Shown piece after piece: positions 1 to 8,347 of a stretch of DNA of 64,000 nucleotides. The stretch is from Microbacterium sp. 1.5R (GTDB taxonomy: Bacteria; Actinomycetota; Actinomycetes; Actinomycetales; Microbacteriaceae), in assembly GCF_001889265.1 (NCBI RefSeq), contig NZ_CP018151.1:3286001-3350000 (forward strand), read 5' to 3'. Both the position numbers and the translations under genes were made by a program. Under the pieces are notes generated by a model. That model was not told the origin of the DNA. It was given only the letters and a program-made list of their open reading frames with translations, and ran no database searches. The first letter of the stretch is position 1, and each line of letters opens with the position of its first letter.

Positions 1-3
1 GCG

Positions 4-909
4 ATGACCGTCACCGGAACCACGGTCACCGAGACCCGGCGTCTCACCGTCCCCGACATCGCGAAGGCACCGCGTCCGAAGCGCAAGGTCTCGCTCGGCG
101 GCGTCGTGCGCGTCGTCGGTCTCGCCCTCTGGCTCGTCATCACGCTCTTCCCGCTGTACTGGATCGCGCTGACGTCGTTCAAGTCGCCGGGAACGATCAA
201 CTCCTTCCCGATCGAGTACTGGCCCAGCGAGCCGTCGCTCGACAACTACGTGAGCCTGTTCGAGCAGAGCTCGTTCGGGGTCTTCCTCGGCAACTCGGCT
301 CTGGTGGCGACGATCGCGGGTGCGGTCGCGACGCTCATCGCTCTGCTCAGCGCCTATGTGATCGCGCGCTTCGAGTTCCGCGGCAAGGGGACGGTGCTGG
401 TGGCGTTCCTGCTCACGCAGATGATCCCCGCGTTCATCGCGCTGGGCCCGCTGTACTCGATGATGACCGACCTGGGCCTCGTCGACACCAAGCCCGGCCT
501 GATCCTCGTGTACATCGCGGTCTGCATCCCGTTCTCCACGGTCATGCTGCGCGGTTTCTTCGAGAACGTGCCGGACGCGCTCGAAGAGGCGGCGATGATC
601 GACGGATGCTCGCGCTTCGGCGCGCTGTTCCGGGTGCTCGTGCCGGTGATGACCCCGGGCATCATCGCGGCCTTCATCTTCAACTTCGTCAACTGCTGGA
701 ACGAGCTGTTCCTGTCGGTCGTGCTGATGAACACCGACGAGAACCGCACCGTGCCGTCGGCGCTGAACGGGTTCATCTCGACGTTCAACATCGACTGGGG
801 CTCGATGAGCGCCGCAGCCGTGCTGACGATCCTGCCGACCATGGTGATGTTCGCACTCGCGAGCCGCTGGATCGTGCAGGGCCTGACCGCCGGCGCCGTC
901 AAGGAGTAG
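4..909 (+). CDS. Carbohydrate ABC transporter permease, MalG/AraQ type
   Basis: Inner-membrane permease subunit of a sugar ABC importer (CUT1 family). It would pair with a MalF-type permease and a solute-binding protein, which should lie just left of the window. The 301-residue product has a basic cytoplasmic N-terminus and six predicted membrane segments, the first at about residues 35-55. The cytoplasmic EAA loop that docks on the ATPase starts at E194-E195 and is followed by a conserved Gly. Length and motif are normal for the family. The substrate cannot be read from sequence. An ATG lies at the very edge of the window, so an upstream start cannot be excluded. A strong hairpin follows the gene, so it is probably the last gene of its operon. 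Confidence 0.9.
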   Translation: MTVTGTTVTETRRLTVPDIAKAPRPKRKVSLGGVVRVVGLALWLVITLFPLYWIALTSFKSPGTINSFPIEYWPSEPSLDNYVSLFEQSSFGVFLGNSALVATIAGAVATLIALLSAYVIARFEFRGKGTVLVAFLLTQMIPAFIALGPLYSMMTDLGLVDTKPGLILVYIAVCIPFSTVMLRGFFENVPDALEEAAMIDGCSRFGALFRVLVPVMTPGIIAAFIFNFVNCWNELFLSVVLMNTDENRTVPSALNGFISTFNIDWGSMSAAAVLTILPTMVMFALASRWIVQGLTAGAVKE

Positions 910-921
910 GCGCATCCGGAT

Positions 922-964
922 ATGACGAAGGCCGCCGCCCCTCAGGGACGGCGGCCTTCGTCAT
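922..964. terminator. Bidirectional hairpin terminator between converging genes
   Basis: A perfect 16-bp inverted repeat (922-937 with 949-964) encloses an 11-nt loop. It lies between the stop of the sugar permease (plus) and the stop of the aldo/keto reductase (minus), where a shared terminator is expected. There is no clear U-tract, as is common in high-GC actinobacteria. Confidence 0.8.
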
Positions 965-971
965 GCATCCG

Positions 972-1985
972 TCAGACCAGGCGGGCCTTCGGCGACACCG
1001 AGTACGTGGCCTCTGCATCGCGGTTGACCGTGTCGCCCAGTGCGGTGTCGATCGCCGCGAGCGTGTCGGCGTCGAGCGTCACGCCCGAGGCCTTGACCGT
1101 CTCGGCGAGCTGCTCGGGGCGCGAGGCTCCGACGAGAGCTGCGGCGACGTTCGGGTTCTGCAGCACCCAGGCGATCGCGAGCTGCGGCATCGACAGGCCG
1201 GCCTGCTCGGCGATCGGCTTGAGCTTCTGCACGGCGGTGAGGATGTCGTCCTGCAGGAACCCCTTGATGAAGTCGGAGCCGCTGTGCGGATCCGTCGCGC
1301 GGGAGCCCTCCGGAACCGGCTGACCCGGCAGGTACTTGCCCGACAGCACGCCCTGCGCCATCGGCGACCAGACGATCTGCGAGATGCCGAGCTCCTCTGA
1401 TGCGGGCACGACCTTGCCCTCGATCACACGGTGCAGCATCGAGTACTGCGGCTGGTTCGAGATCAGCTGCACGCCGAGCTGCTTCGCGAGGGCGTGCCCC
1501 TCGCGCAGCTGCTCGGCCGTCCACTCCGAGACGCCGATGTAGAGGGCCTTGCCCTGGCGGACGACGTCGGCGAACGCCTGGAACGTCTCCTCCAGCGGGG
1601 TCTCGTAGTCGAAGCGGTGCGCCTGGTACAGGTCGACGTAGTCGGTGCCGAGGCGCGTCAGCGAGCCGTTGATCGATTCGAGGATGTGCTTGCGGCTCAG
1701 CCCGGTGTCGTTCGGTCCCTTGGGGCCGGTCGGGAAGTAGACCTTCGTGAAGATCTCGAGACCCTCGCGGCGCTGACCCTCGAGCGCCTTGCCGAGCACG
1801 ACCTCTGCCGCGGTGTTCGCGTAGGTGTCTGCGGTGTCGAATGTGGTGATGCCGACGTCGAGCGCCGCGTGCACCGTCTTGACGGCGGCGTCGTCGCCGA
1901 CCTGCGAAGCGTGCGTGACCCAGTTGCCGTAGGTGATCTCAGAGACCTTGAGACCGCTGTTGCCGAGATAGCGATAGTTGACCAT
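972..1985 (-). CDS. Aldo/keto reductase, Kv-beta/YghZ-like
   Basis: Cytosolic NADPH-dependent oxidoreductase of the aldo/keto reductase superfamily, 337 residues. The TIM-barrel start (YRYLGNSGLKVSEI) is followed by the catalytic Asp and Tyr in FDTADTYANTAAE, a Lys in IFTKVYFP, and the His in DLYQAHRFDYETP. The C-terminal cofactor-binding part (VGASRPEQLAETV) is intact. The pattern fits the subfamily related to potassium-channel beta subunits and YghZ, whose physiological substrates are usually unknown aldehydes. It is a single gene with no operon partner. A TAGCGT hexamer (1992-1997, minus) ends 6 nt before the ATG, which suggests a leaderless mRNA and supports this start. Confidence 0.9.
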   Translation of the reverse strand: MVNYRYLGNSGLKVSEITYGNWVTHASQVGDDAAVKTVHAALDVGITTFDTADTYANTAAEVVLGKALEGQRREGLEIFTKVYFPTGPKGPNDTGLSRKHILESINGSLTRLGTDYVDLYQAHRFDYETPLEETFQAFADVVRQGKALYIGVSEWTAEQLREGHALAKQLGVQLISNQPQYSMLHRVIEGKVVPASEELGISQIVWSPMAQGVLSGKYLPGQPVPEGSRATDPHSGSDFIKGFLQDDILTAVQKLKPIAEQAGLSMPQLAIAWVLQNPNVAAALVGASRPEQLAETVKASGVTLDADTLAAIDTALGDTVNRDAEATYSVSPKARLV

Positions 1986-2024
1986 GCCATAACGCTACCG
2001 GCCGCGGCAGGCGCCGGGCCCGGA

Positions 2025-3653
2025 TCAGACGCGCGGTTCGACCAGCTGCTCCTGCTCGGCGAGCGTCTGCGCCTGGGCGCGCTTCTCGGCGAGCTCGCGC
2101 TCCTGCGCCGCGTCACGCGCTTCGGCGGCCTGGGCGGCCTCCTTGCGCTCGGCGCGGGTCTGCGGCTCGCCTGATCCGGCATCCGCCTGGATCCCCTGCG
2201 ACTGCACGGTGACGATCGCCGCGCGGTCGCGGAACCCCTCGGCGGTCACCTTGTCGAGCGCGACCTGCTTGCGGATCGCGACGGCCTTCTCGTAGAGCGA
2301 CGGGTCGCCGTAGGAGGTGAGCACCTTCACGAGCACGGGCAGCAGCTCGATCATGAAGAACAGTGCGGCGATGAGGATGTGCGCCCACAGGATCGTCGGC
2401 TCCTTCTCGCTGAGCCTGTTCAGACCGCTGATCTGGCTGAGCAGACCGATCGCGCCCGCGTTGCCGGACGCCACCGATTCGGCGCGCGCGTTGTACGCGG
2501 CGAGCGCGGTGTCATAGCTGTCGCGCGCGGCGGGCAGCTGAGACTGCGCCTCTTCACGGTTCCGCGACTCCGACGTGCTGGTGTTCTCCTTGGCGGCGGT
2601 GCCCGCGGCTGCCAGCTCTTCGTTGGCGGTGCGCAGCTGCGCGGCGAGCGCGTCGTAGGTCTGCTGCGCCTCGGCGAGCTGGGCCTGGGCGGCATCCGAG
2701 CTCGCGCCCTCGCCGTTCACGCCGGTGCAGCCGGGAACCGTGCCTGCACCTTCGCCGGTGAGCTCGCACTGGTAGAGGACGCGGGCCTGGTCGATCACGG
2801 CCTGCTGCTCGGTCATCTTGGCCGTGAGGTCGTCGACCGTGGCCTGCGCGGCCGATTCGGTCGCCGACGACGAGTCGGTGCCGGCGACGATTCCGGTCGC
2901 CGCCTGGTTCTCGAGCTCGGCGACGCGGTCGGATGCGGCGTCGAGCGCCTTCTTCTCGGGGCCGGTCTCGAGTGCATCCTGGTCGGCCTGCGCCTGGGTG
3001 ATGTTCGTCGAGGCGACCTCGCGCGCGATGTCGTTGTGGAAGATCTGCAGCACGAGCGGCTCGGCGACGACGAAGCCGATGATCGCGGCCATGATCACAC
3101 GTGGGATCGCGAGGCCGATGAGCTTCCAGACGTTGCGGGTCGACGTCATGGTCGAGGTGAGGAAGCGATCGAGGTTGAAGATGATGAGCGCCCAGACGAC
3201 CGCCAGCGGCACGGCCAGCCAGATCGCGGCCTGCACGCCCGTGGTCAGTGCGAACAGCATGGAGATCGCCGAGACCAGTGCGGTTCCGGCCAGCACGAAG
3301 AACATCTGCACGAAGCGCGAGGTCTCACCGGGGACGCGGTCGAGGATCTCGCCCTCGGCTCCGCCGAGGATGGCGAGCTTGCGCAGACGCGACCCCGGCA
3401 CGCGCGGTGCGCGCTCGCGCGGCTGACGCCGGGGCTTGGGCTCACGCACGGGACGGGCGGATGCCGCGGCATCCTGCTCCTGCTCCGGCGCATCGGGCAC
3501 CTCGGGTGCCTGCTGCGGTTCCGGCAGATCGGCGCCCGTGGGCTCGTACGCGCGCAGGAAGTCGAGGTCGTCCGTGTCAGCGTTCGGGTCGCTGTCGAGG
3601 ATGATCCGACCCTGCGAATCGAACCGTCCTGGGCGGTGAGCGGAATAGGGCAT
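2025..3653 (-). CDS. DUF4407-type membrane protein with long coiled coil
   Basis: A 542-residue protein of unknown function matching the DUF4407 layout. It has a proline/acid-rich cytoplasmic N-terminus (about 1-105), then three hydrophobic segments (roughly 112-135, 140-160 and 180-205). A long Glu/Ala/Gln-rich coiled-coil region (about 220-400) follows, with a Cys pair spaced 14 apart in its middle. A fourth membrane segment (about 420-445) precedes a charged, helical C-terminus. The coiled coil between membrane segments probably projects outside or into the cytosol as a stalk. A TAGATT hexamer (3660-3665, minus) ends 6 nt before the ATG and supports the start. No neighbour points to a role. 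Confidence 0.75.
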   Translation of the reverse strand: MPYSAHRPGRFDSQGRIILDSDPNADTDDLDFLRAYEPTGADLPEPQQAPEVPDAPEQEQDAAASARPVREPKPRRQPRERAPRVPGSRLRKLAILGGAEGEILDRVPGETSRFVQMFFVLAGTALVSAISMLFALTTGVQAAIWLAVPLAVVWALIIFNLDRFLTSTMTSTRNVWKLIGLAIPRVIMAAIIGFVVAEPLVLQIFHNDIAREVASTNITQAQADQDALETGPEKKALDAASDRVAELENQAATGIVAGTDSSSATESAAQATVDDLTAKMTEQQAVIDQARVLYQCELTGEGAGTVPGCTGVNGEGASSDAAQAQLAEAQQTYDALAAQLRTANEELAAAGTAAKENTSTSESRNREEAQSQLPAARDSYDTALAAYNARAESVASGNAGAIGLLSQISGLNRLSEKEPTILWAHILIAALFFMIELLPVLVKVLTSYGDPSLYEKAVAIRKQVALDKVTAEGFRDRAAIVTVQSQGIQADAGSGEPQTRAERKEAAQAAEARDAAQERELAEKRAQAQTLAEQEQLVEPRV

Positions 3654-3730
3654 TCCGACAATCTACGAAATGTCGCCTGTGGAAAACGTGCACGAACCCT
3701 GTGTTTCCGCCTCCGCGGGCCTCGTCAGGG

Positions 3731-4306
3731 TCAGCGCGGCAGCATGCGGACGAGCGCATCGGCGCTCGCGGCGAGCGCGTCCTTGAGCGAGAAATGTCCG
3801 GCGGCGCACAGCGTTCCGAGTCCGTGCACGAGGCCCCACACTCCGGTGACGCTCTGCGCGTCGAGGCCCGCCGCCACGGACGCCTCCGACAGCAGCTGCT
3901 CGAGCTCATCGATCAGGGGGGCCATGGTCTCGCTCGGCTCACCGGGGATGCACACCGTGGGGTCGTAGATCACGTCGAAGCCGTGCGGATGCTCGACCGC
4001 GTAGCGGATGTACGCGGCACCGCCTTCGATCACGGCGGATGCGGAGTCCGGCGCCTCCTCGATCCCGCCGCGCACCGCGGCCACCAGGTCGGCCATGCTG
4101 CGCTCGGCGAGGACCTTGAGCAGACCGCGCCGGTCGGAGAAGTGGTGGTACGGGGCGTTATGGCTCACGTCGGCGGCGCGGGCGACCTCGCGCAGGCTGA
4201 TCTCCCCCGCGGGCTTCTCGGCGAGCAGCTGCATCGCCGCCGCCTCGAGGGCGTGGGCGAGGTCACCGTGGTGATAGCCGGATCGGGAACTTGACACAAG
4301 CAACAT
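3731..4306 (-). CDS. TetR/AcrR family repressor
   Basis: A 191-residue DNA-binding regulator. The N-terminal helix-turn-helix spans about residues 10-55 (the family block with LREVARAADVSHNAPYHHF). A C-terminal ligand/dimer domain of the TetR_C_33-like type ends near VWGLVHGLGTLCAAG. It is divergent from the flavodoxin-fold oxidoreductase at 4364. The 57-bp shared gap contains two TTGACA-type palindromes, and a third palindrome covers its own start codon. I infer that it represses both genes and is released by a small toxic, possibly quinone-like, molecule. The inducer is unknown. Confidence 0.88.
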   Translation of the reverse strand: MLLVSSSRSGYHHGDLAHALEAAAMQLLAEKPAGEISLREVARAADVSHNAPYHHFSDRRGLLKVLAERSMADLVAAVRGGIEEAPDSASAVIEGGAAYIRYAVEHPHGFDVIYDPTVCIPGEPSETMAPLIDELEQLLSEASVAAGLDAQSVTGVWGLVHGLGTLCAAGHFSLKDALAASADALVRMLPR

Positions 4307-4350
4307 TGTTGCCTATCTTGACAGTGTCCACCACTGCTTGACACTGTCAA
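4300..4350. promoter_or_regulatory. Divergent TetR operator region with three palindromes
   Basis: Three odd-centred palindromes lie in the gap between the two divergent genes. Site A (4300-4312) is perfect and overlaps the TetR start codon. Site B, TTGACAGTGTCCA (4318-4330), has one mismatch. Site C, TTGACACTGTCAA (4338-4350), is perfect. B and C are 20 bp apart, about two helical turns, and together form an 11-bp inverted repeat. Site C ends 13 nt before the oxidoreductase ATG and just before a GGAG ribosome-binding site. Confidence 0.7.
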
Positions 4351-4363
4351 CATAGGAGCGCAC

Positions 4364-4996
4364 ATGTCATCCGCACTGATCATCGACGGCCACCCCGATG
4401 CCGGATCCCTCACCGCAGAACTGGCCCGACGCTATGCCGCAGCGCATGGCGACGCCCGTGTCCTCGCTCTGCGCGATCTCGACTTCGATCCGTCGCTGCG
4501 CTTCGGCTACCGCCGGCGCATGCAGCTCGAGCCCGACCTGATCGACGCGAAGCGCGCACTGGCCGAAGCGCGGACGGTCGTGGTGTTCACGCCGCTCTGG
4601 TGGGGGTCGGTGCCGGCGTTGCTGAAGGGCTTCTTCGATCGGGCCCTGCTGCCGCAGCAGGAGTACCGGTACTCGAAGCTCGGGATGCCCGAAGGCCTGT
4701 TGACGGCTGCGAACGGACGCCTGTTCCTGCTGGCGGACACCCCGTGGTTCCTCACGCCCTTCACCGGGCTCCCGGCGCAGACGCACGTCGCCCGCGGGAC
4801 GATGAGGTTCTGCGGCATCCGCTCGGTGCGCACCACGCGGATGCTGGGCGTCAAGGACGCGAGCCCCGCGCGCATCGAGTCGTGGCTGTCGCGCGCCGAG
4901 ACTCTCGGTCGCCGCGACGGCCTTCGCGATCGCGCCAACGGCCCTCAGGCCATGGCGGCGGAGGCAGCCTCGTCTTCGGTCGTCGCGACGAGCTGA
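4364..4996 (+). CDS. NAD(P)H-dependent oxidoreductase, flavodoxin-like fold (MdaB/KefF type)
   Basis: A 210-residue cytosolic flavoprotein of the NQO/MdaB family, expected to reduce quinones or similar electrophiles by two electrons. The N-terminal [16 protein letters not shown] is the FMN/FAD phosphate loop, [21 protein letters not shown] is the hallmark flavodoxin_2 block (about 74-95), and the downstream [18 protein letters not shown] block completes the fold. AGGAG lies 5 nt before the ATG. The adjacent divergent TetR gene and shared palindromes suggest inducible expression. Its last 52 bases overlap the 3' end of rlmN on the other strand, so the two mRNAs are complementary there. Confidence 0.85.
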   Translation: MSSALIIDGHPDAGSLTAELARRYAAAHGDARVLALRDLDFDPSLRFGYRRRMQLEPDLIDAKRALAEARTVVVFTPLWWGSVPALLKGFFDRALLPQQEYRYSKLGMPEGLLTAANGRLFLLADTPWFLTPFTGLPAQTHVARGTMRFCGIRSVRTTRMLGVKDASPARIESWLSRAETLGRRDGLRDRANGPQAMAAEAASSSVVATS

Positions 4997-6234
4997 CCGC
5001 AGGCACCGTCGATCTCCTTGCCGCGAGTGTCGCGGAGGGTCGTCGGGATGCCTGCGTCGTTGAGGCGGCGCACGAACTCGTTCTGCACCGAGGGCTCGGA
5101 CGACGTCCAGATCGAGCCGGGCGTCGGGTTCAGCGGGATCGGGTTGACGTGCACCCAGCCGCGGCCGCGCTCGTTGAGCTTGTCGGCGAGCAGGTCGGCG
5201 CGCCAGGCGTGGTCGTTCATGTCCTTGATCAGCGCGTACTCGATCGAGACACGGCGGCCGGTCTTGGCGTAGTAGTCGTAGGCGGCGTCGAGCGCCTCGT
5301 CGACCTTCCAGCGCGAGTTCACCGGGATGAGCTCGTCGCGCAGGTGGTCATCCGGTGCGTGCAGCGACAGCGCGAAGGTGACGGGGATGCCCTCGTCGGC
5401 GAGCTTCTTGATGGCCGGCACGAGTCCGACCGTCGACACCGTGATGCCGCGAGCGCTCATGCCCAGGCCGTCGGGCTGGGGCGCGACCATCGATCGCACA
5501 GCATCCATCACGCGCTTGTAGTTGGCGAGCGGCTCACCCATGCCCATGAAGACGATGTTCGACACGCGCTCCATCGAGTGGTCATCGGCCTTCTTGCCGC
5601 CGAGACCGCCCTCGGCGATCAGGCGGTTGGCGCGGACGATCTGCTCGATGATCTCGGCGGTCGACATGTTGCGGGTGAGGCCCGCCTGGCCGGTGGCGCA
5701 GAACGGGCAGTTCATGCCGCACCCGGCCTGCGACGAGACGCACAGGGTGATGCGGCCCGGGTAGCGCATGAGCACCGACTCGACCAGCGCGCCGTCGTGC
5801 AGACGCCAGAGGAACTTGATCGTGTCGCCGCGGTCGGTCTCCAGGCGGCGCACCTCGGTGAGCAGCGGCGGCAGCATGCCGGCGACGAGCTGCTCCCGGG
5901 TGTCGGCCGGAAGATCCGTCATCTCCGCGGCATCCGACGTGTAGTGCCGGAAGTAGTGGGTCGAGAGCTGCTTCGCGCGGAAGCCGGGCAGGCCGAGCTC
6001 CTTGACCTTCTCGACGCGCTCGGCGGGCGTGAGGTCGGCGAGATGCACCGGCGGCTTGCCGCGCTTCGGGCTTGCGAACTGCAGCAGCGGCCGCCCCTCG
6101 GCATCCTTCTGCTGCGTCCATCCCTCGGTCGCAGGACGCACCTGCGGGGTGCCGGTCGAGCGGACTGCCCCCGAACGGGACGACGCGGGTGCCGTGGCGG
6201 GGCGCGTCTCGCGCGTGCGGGGAGTCTCGGTCAT
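4945..6234 (-). CDS. rlmN: 23S rRNA (adenine2503-C2)/tRNA A37 methyltransferase RlmN
   Basis: Radical-SAM methyltransferase that makes 2-methyladenosine at A2503 of 23S rRNA and at A37 of some tRNAs. The radical-SAM cluster motif CxxxCxxC is C172, C176 and C179. The mechanistic C-terminal cysteine is C412 in [17 protein letters not shown] and the [10 protein letters not shown] strand are typical. The product is 429 residues, longer than the E. coli enzyme by a low-complexity N-terminal extension of about 50 residues, as in related actinobacteria. TACCCT (6241-6246, minus) ends 6 nt before the ATG, suggesting a leaderless mRNA. The 3' end overlaps the converging oxidoreductase gene by 52 bases. 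Confidence 0.96.
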   Translation of the reverse strand: MTETPRTRETRPATAPASSRSGAVRSTGTPQVRPATEGWTQQKDAEGRPLLQFASPKRGKPPVHLADLTPAERVEKVKELGLPGFRAKQLSTHYFRHYTSDAAEMTDLPADTREQLVAGMLPPLLTEVRRLETDRGDTIKFLWRLHDGALVESVLMRYPGRITLCVSSQAGCGMNCPFCATGQAGLTRNMSTAEIIEQIVRANRLIAEGGLGGKKADDHSMERVSNIVFMGMGEPLANYKRVMDAVRSMVAPQPDGLGMSARGITVSTVGLVPAIKKLADEGIPVTFALSLHAPDDHLRDELIPVNSRWKVDEALDAAYDYYAKTGRRVSIEYALIKDMNDHAWRADLLADKLNERGRGWVHVNPIPLNPTPGSIWTSSEPSVQNEFVRRLNDAGIPTTLRDTRGKEIDGACGQLVATTEDEAASAAMA

Positions 6235-6292
6235 ACCTCCAGGGTACGCGGTGCCGGGTGGGAAGCGCCTGGGGCGCCGGCCCCGGCGTCCC

Positions 6293-6298
6293 TAGACT
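6293..6298 (+). promoter_or_regulatory. -10 hexamer TAGACT, leaderless start
   Basis: TAGACT ends 6 nt before the ATG at 6305, leaving no room for a ribosome-binding site. This is the spacing repeated at many genes in the window. Confidence 0.5.
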
Positions 6299-6304
6299 GA
6301 CCCC

Positions 6305-6859
6305 ATGGACATCATCATCGCTGTCGGCGCGGTCATCGCAGCTGTCGTCGTGGGCGTGGTGATCATCGGCGCCGCCCTGCGCTCGATGCGCCCGAAGGCA
6401 CCGGAGCCGCACGTGTTCACCCCGTCGCCGACGATGGCCCGATCCGTGGCGACCGCTTCGACGTCGACCGCCTCGGCATCGCAGCTGACACCCGCGGCGA
6501 TCGCCGAGATCGACCGGCTCGTCGCGGCCGGGCAGAAGATCCACGCGATCAAGCTCTACCGGCAGCACACGGGCGTGCGCCTGCAGGAGGCCAAGGACCG
6601 GATCGACCACTGGTCCGTCAGCACCACGGCACCGCACCTCGCGGCCGTCTCGAACGCCTCGGCCGCCCACTCGTCGATCACGGCGACGCCGTCGTCGGTG
6701 CGGGGCGCGCTGCCGGCATCCGTCGCCTCCGAGGTCGACCGGCTCATCGCCGCCGAGCAGAAGATCCAGGCGATCAAGCTGGTCAGGGAGCACACCGGGC
6801 TCGGCCTCAAGCAGGCGAAGGACGTCGTCGAGGCCTGGCCACACCCGCGCCACTTGTAG
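6305..6859 (+). CDS. Membrane-anchored protein with two L7/L12 C-terminal-like motifs
   Basis: A 184-residue protein with one N-terminal membrane segment (about 3-25), a Ser/Thr/Ala linker, and two copies of a helical motif at about residues 65-100 and 143-182. Each copy resembles the ribosomal L7/L12 C-terminal helix pair. The second, KIQAIKLVREHTGLGLKQAK, is close to the L7/L12 factor-binding segment, and the first (KIHAIKLYRQHTGVRLQEAK) is more diverged. The other parts of L7/L12 (dimerisation domain, full C-terminal sheet) are absent, so it is not the ribosomal stalk. Function is unknown; protein binding is a reasonable guess. Confidence 0.75.
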   Translation: MDIIIAVGAVIAAVVVGVVIIGAALRSMRPKAPEPHVFTPSPTMARSVATASTSTASASQLTPAAIAEIDRLVAAGQKIHAIKLYRQHTGVRLQEAKDRIDHWSVSTTAPHLAAVSNASAAHSSITATPSSVRGALPASVASEVDRLIAAEQKIQAIKLVREHTGLGLKQAKDVVEAWPHPRHL

Positions 6860-6915
6860 TTACAGGCTGCGGTCGGGGAGAATGGAGCCGATCCCCCATC
6901 GAAGGAGTCTTCGCC

Positions 6916-7554
6916 ATGCCCGACCGCCTCTCCCGCGCCCGTTCCGCCGGCGTCCTCGCCGTCTTGCGCGCACCCTCGCCCGAGCTCGCACTCGAGGCGT
7001 CCGAGGCGATCATCCGCGGTGGCGTGACCGGCATCGAGGTCACCTTCTCGACCCCCGACGCCCCCTCGGTGATCCGCGAACTCATCGCGCGCCACGGCGA
7101 CGCGGCCTACATCGGCGCGGGCACAGTGACGACTGCCGAGCAGGCCGCCCTCGCCGCCGATGCCGGTGCGGAGTTCCTCGTCAGCCCCGGAACCCTGCCC
7201 GCTCTGACCCGAGCGATGCTCGAGACCGGCCGCGTCGTCATGACAGGCGCCATGACCCCGACCGAGGTCATGGGCGCGCTCGAGCTCGGCGTCGACGTGG
7301 TCAAGATCTTCCCCGCGTCCCTCGGCGGGCCCTCGTACCTCGGCGCGCTGCGCGGACCGTTCCCGGATGCTCCGCTGATGCCGACGGGAGGCGTCAGCCC
7401 CGACAACCTCGCCGACTGGTTCCGCGCCGGAGCCGTGGCGGTCGGAGCGGGCGGCGACCTCGCGAACGGCGCCTCGCTCGCTGCATCCGACTGGGCCGAC
7501 ATCGAACAGCGCTCGGCCCGCTTCGCCGCGGCGCTCGCTGCGACCCGCAGCTGA
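6916..7554 (+). CDS. eda: 2-keto-3-deoxy-6-phosphogluconate aldolase / 4-hydroxy-2-oxoglutarate aldolase
   Basis: Class I aldolase that splits KDPG to pyruvate and glyceraldehyde-3-phosphate, or related 2-keto-4-hydroxy acids, in the cytosol. The 212 residues have the Schiff-base lysine K130 (VVKIFPAS), the general base E41 (TGIEVTF), the pyruvate-contact GAGTVTT block and the C-terminal MPTGGV phosphate loop, all in normal places. AAGGAG lies about 9 nt before the ATG. No Entner-Doudoroff dehydratase or KDG kinase is adjacent, so its sugar-acid pathway must be encoded elsewhere. The next gene, a TauE/SafE-type permease, starts 16 nt downstream and is probably co-transcribed. Confidence 0.92.
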   Translation: MPDRLSRARSAGVLAVLRAPSPELALEASEAIIRGGVTGIEVTFSTPDAPSVIRELIARHGDAAYIGAGTVTTAEQAALAADAGAEFLVSPGTLPALTRAMLETGRVVMTGAMTPTEVMGALELGVDVVKIFPASLGGPSYLGALRGPFPDAPLMPTGGVSPDNLADWFRAGAVAVGAGGDLANGASLAASDWADIEQRSARFAAALAATRS

Positions 7555-7570
7555 GTCGGCCGATGACCCG

Positions 7571-8320
7571 GTGATCGAACTCGCACCCCTCGCCTGGGCG
7601 GCGCTCGGCCTCGCCGCCGTCACGATCGGCATCTCGAAGACCGCGCTCCCCGGCGGCAGCATCCTGGCCATCGCACTGTTCGCGACCGTGCTCCCCGCGC
7701 GCACGTCGACCGCCGCGATGCTCCTGCTGCTCATCGTCGGCGACGTGTTCGCGTTGATCACCTATCGCCGCCACGCGCACTGGCCGACGCTGCTGCGCCT
7801 CGCGCCCGCCGTACTCGCAGGGCTGCTGGCCGGCTTCGCGTTCCTCGCGCTCGCGGGCGACGGCATCGTGCGTCGGGCGATCGGCGTGATCCTGCTGGCG
7901 ATGATCGCAGTCACCCTGTGGCGGCGATGGCGGCAGGACCGGGCGGATGCCGCGTCGCCCGCACCGGGAGGCATCGTACTCTCGGGCGTCTACGGCACTC
8001 TCGGTGGCTTCACGACCATGGTCGCCAATGCGGGCGGACCCGTGATGTCGATGTACTTCCTCGCCACCCGCACGCCCGTGCAGGTGTTCCTCGGCACCTC
8101 GGCCTGGTTCTTCGCGATCATCAACCTCGTGAAGATCCCGTTCCTCGCGGGCCTCGGCCTCTTCGAGGGCCACGTGCTGCTCATGGATGCCGTGCTCGCG
8201 CCGCTCGTGGTGCTCGGCGCTCTGGGCGGCATCCGCCTCGCGAAGCGCATGAACCAGGTGCTGTTCGACCGCATCGTGATCGTGCTGACGATCGCCGGCG
8301 CCGTCTACCTGCTGTTCTGA
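7571..8320 (+). CDS. TauE/SafE family anion exporter/permease
   Basis: A 249-residue integral membrane protein of the sulfite exporter TauE/SafE family, with about seven or eight predicted helices. The N-terminal half holds the family signature (ISKTALPGGSILA). The second repeat starts near GIVLSGVYGTLGGFTTMVANAGGPVM, where the Asn-Ala-Gly-Gly motif is typical. The start is a GTG 16 nt after the eda stop. Substrates of relatives include sulfite, sulfoacetate and other C2 or sulfur anions, and this copy cannot be assigned more exactly. Linkage to eda hints at transport of a sugar-acid-derived anion, but this is weak. Confidence 0.85.
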   Translation: MIELAPLAWAALGLAAVTIGISKTALPGGSILAIALFATVLPARTSTAAMLLLLIVGDVFALITYRRHAHWPTLLRLAPAVLAGLLAGFAFLALAGDGIVRRAIGVILLAMIAVTLWRRWRQDRADAASPAPGGIVLSGVYGTLGGFTTMVANAGGPVMSMYFLATRTPVQVFLGTSAWFFAIINLVKIPFLAGLGLFEGHVLLMDAVLAPLVVLGALGGIRLAKRMNQVLFDRIVIVLTIAGAVYLLF

Positions 8321-8347
8321 GCGCCTGCTCCCCGCAGCAGAACCGCC

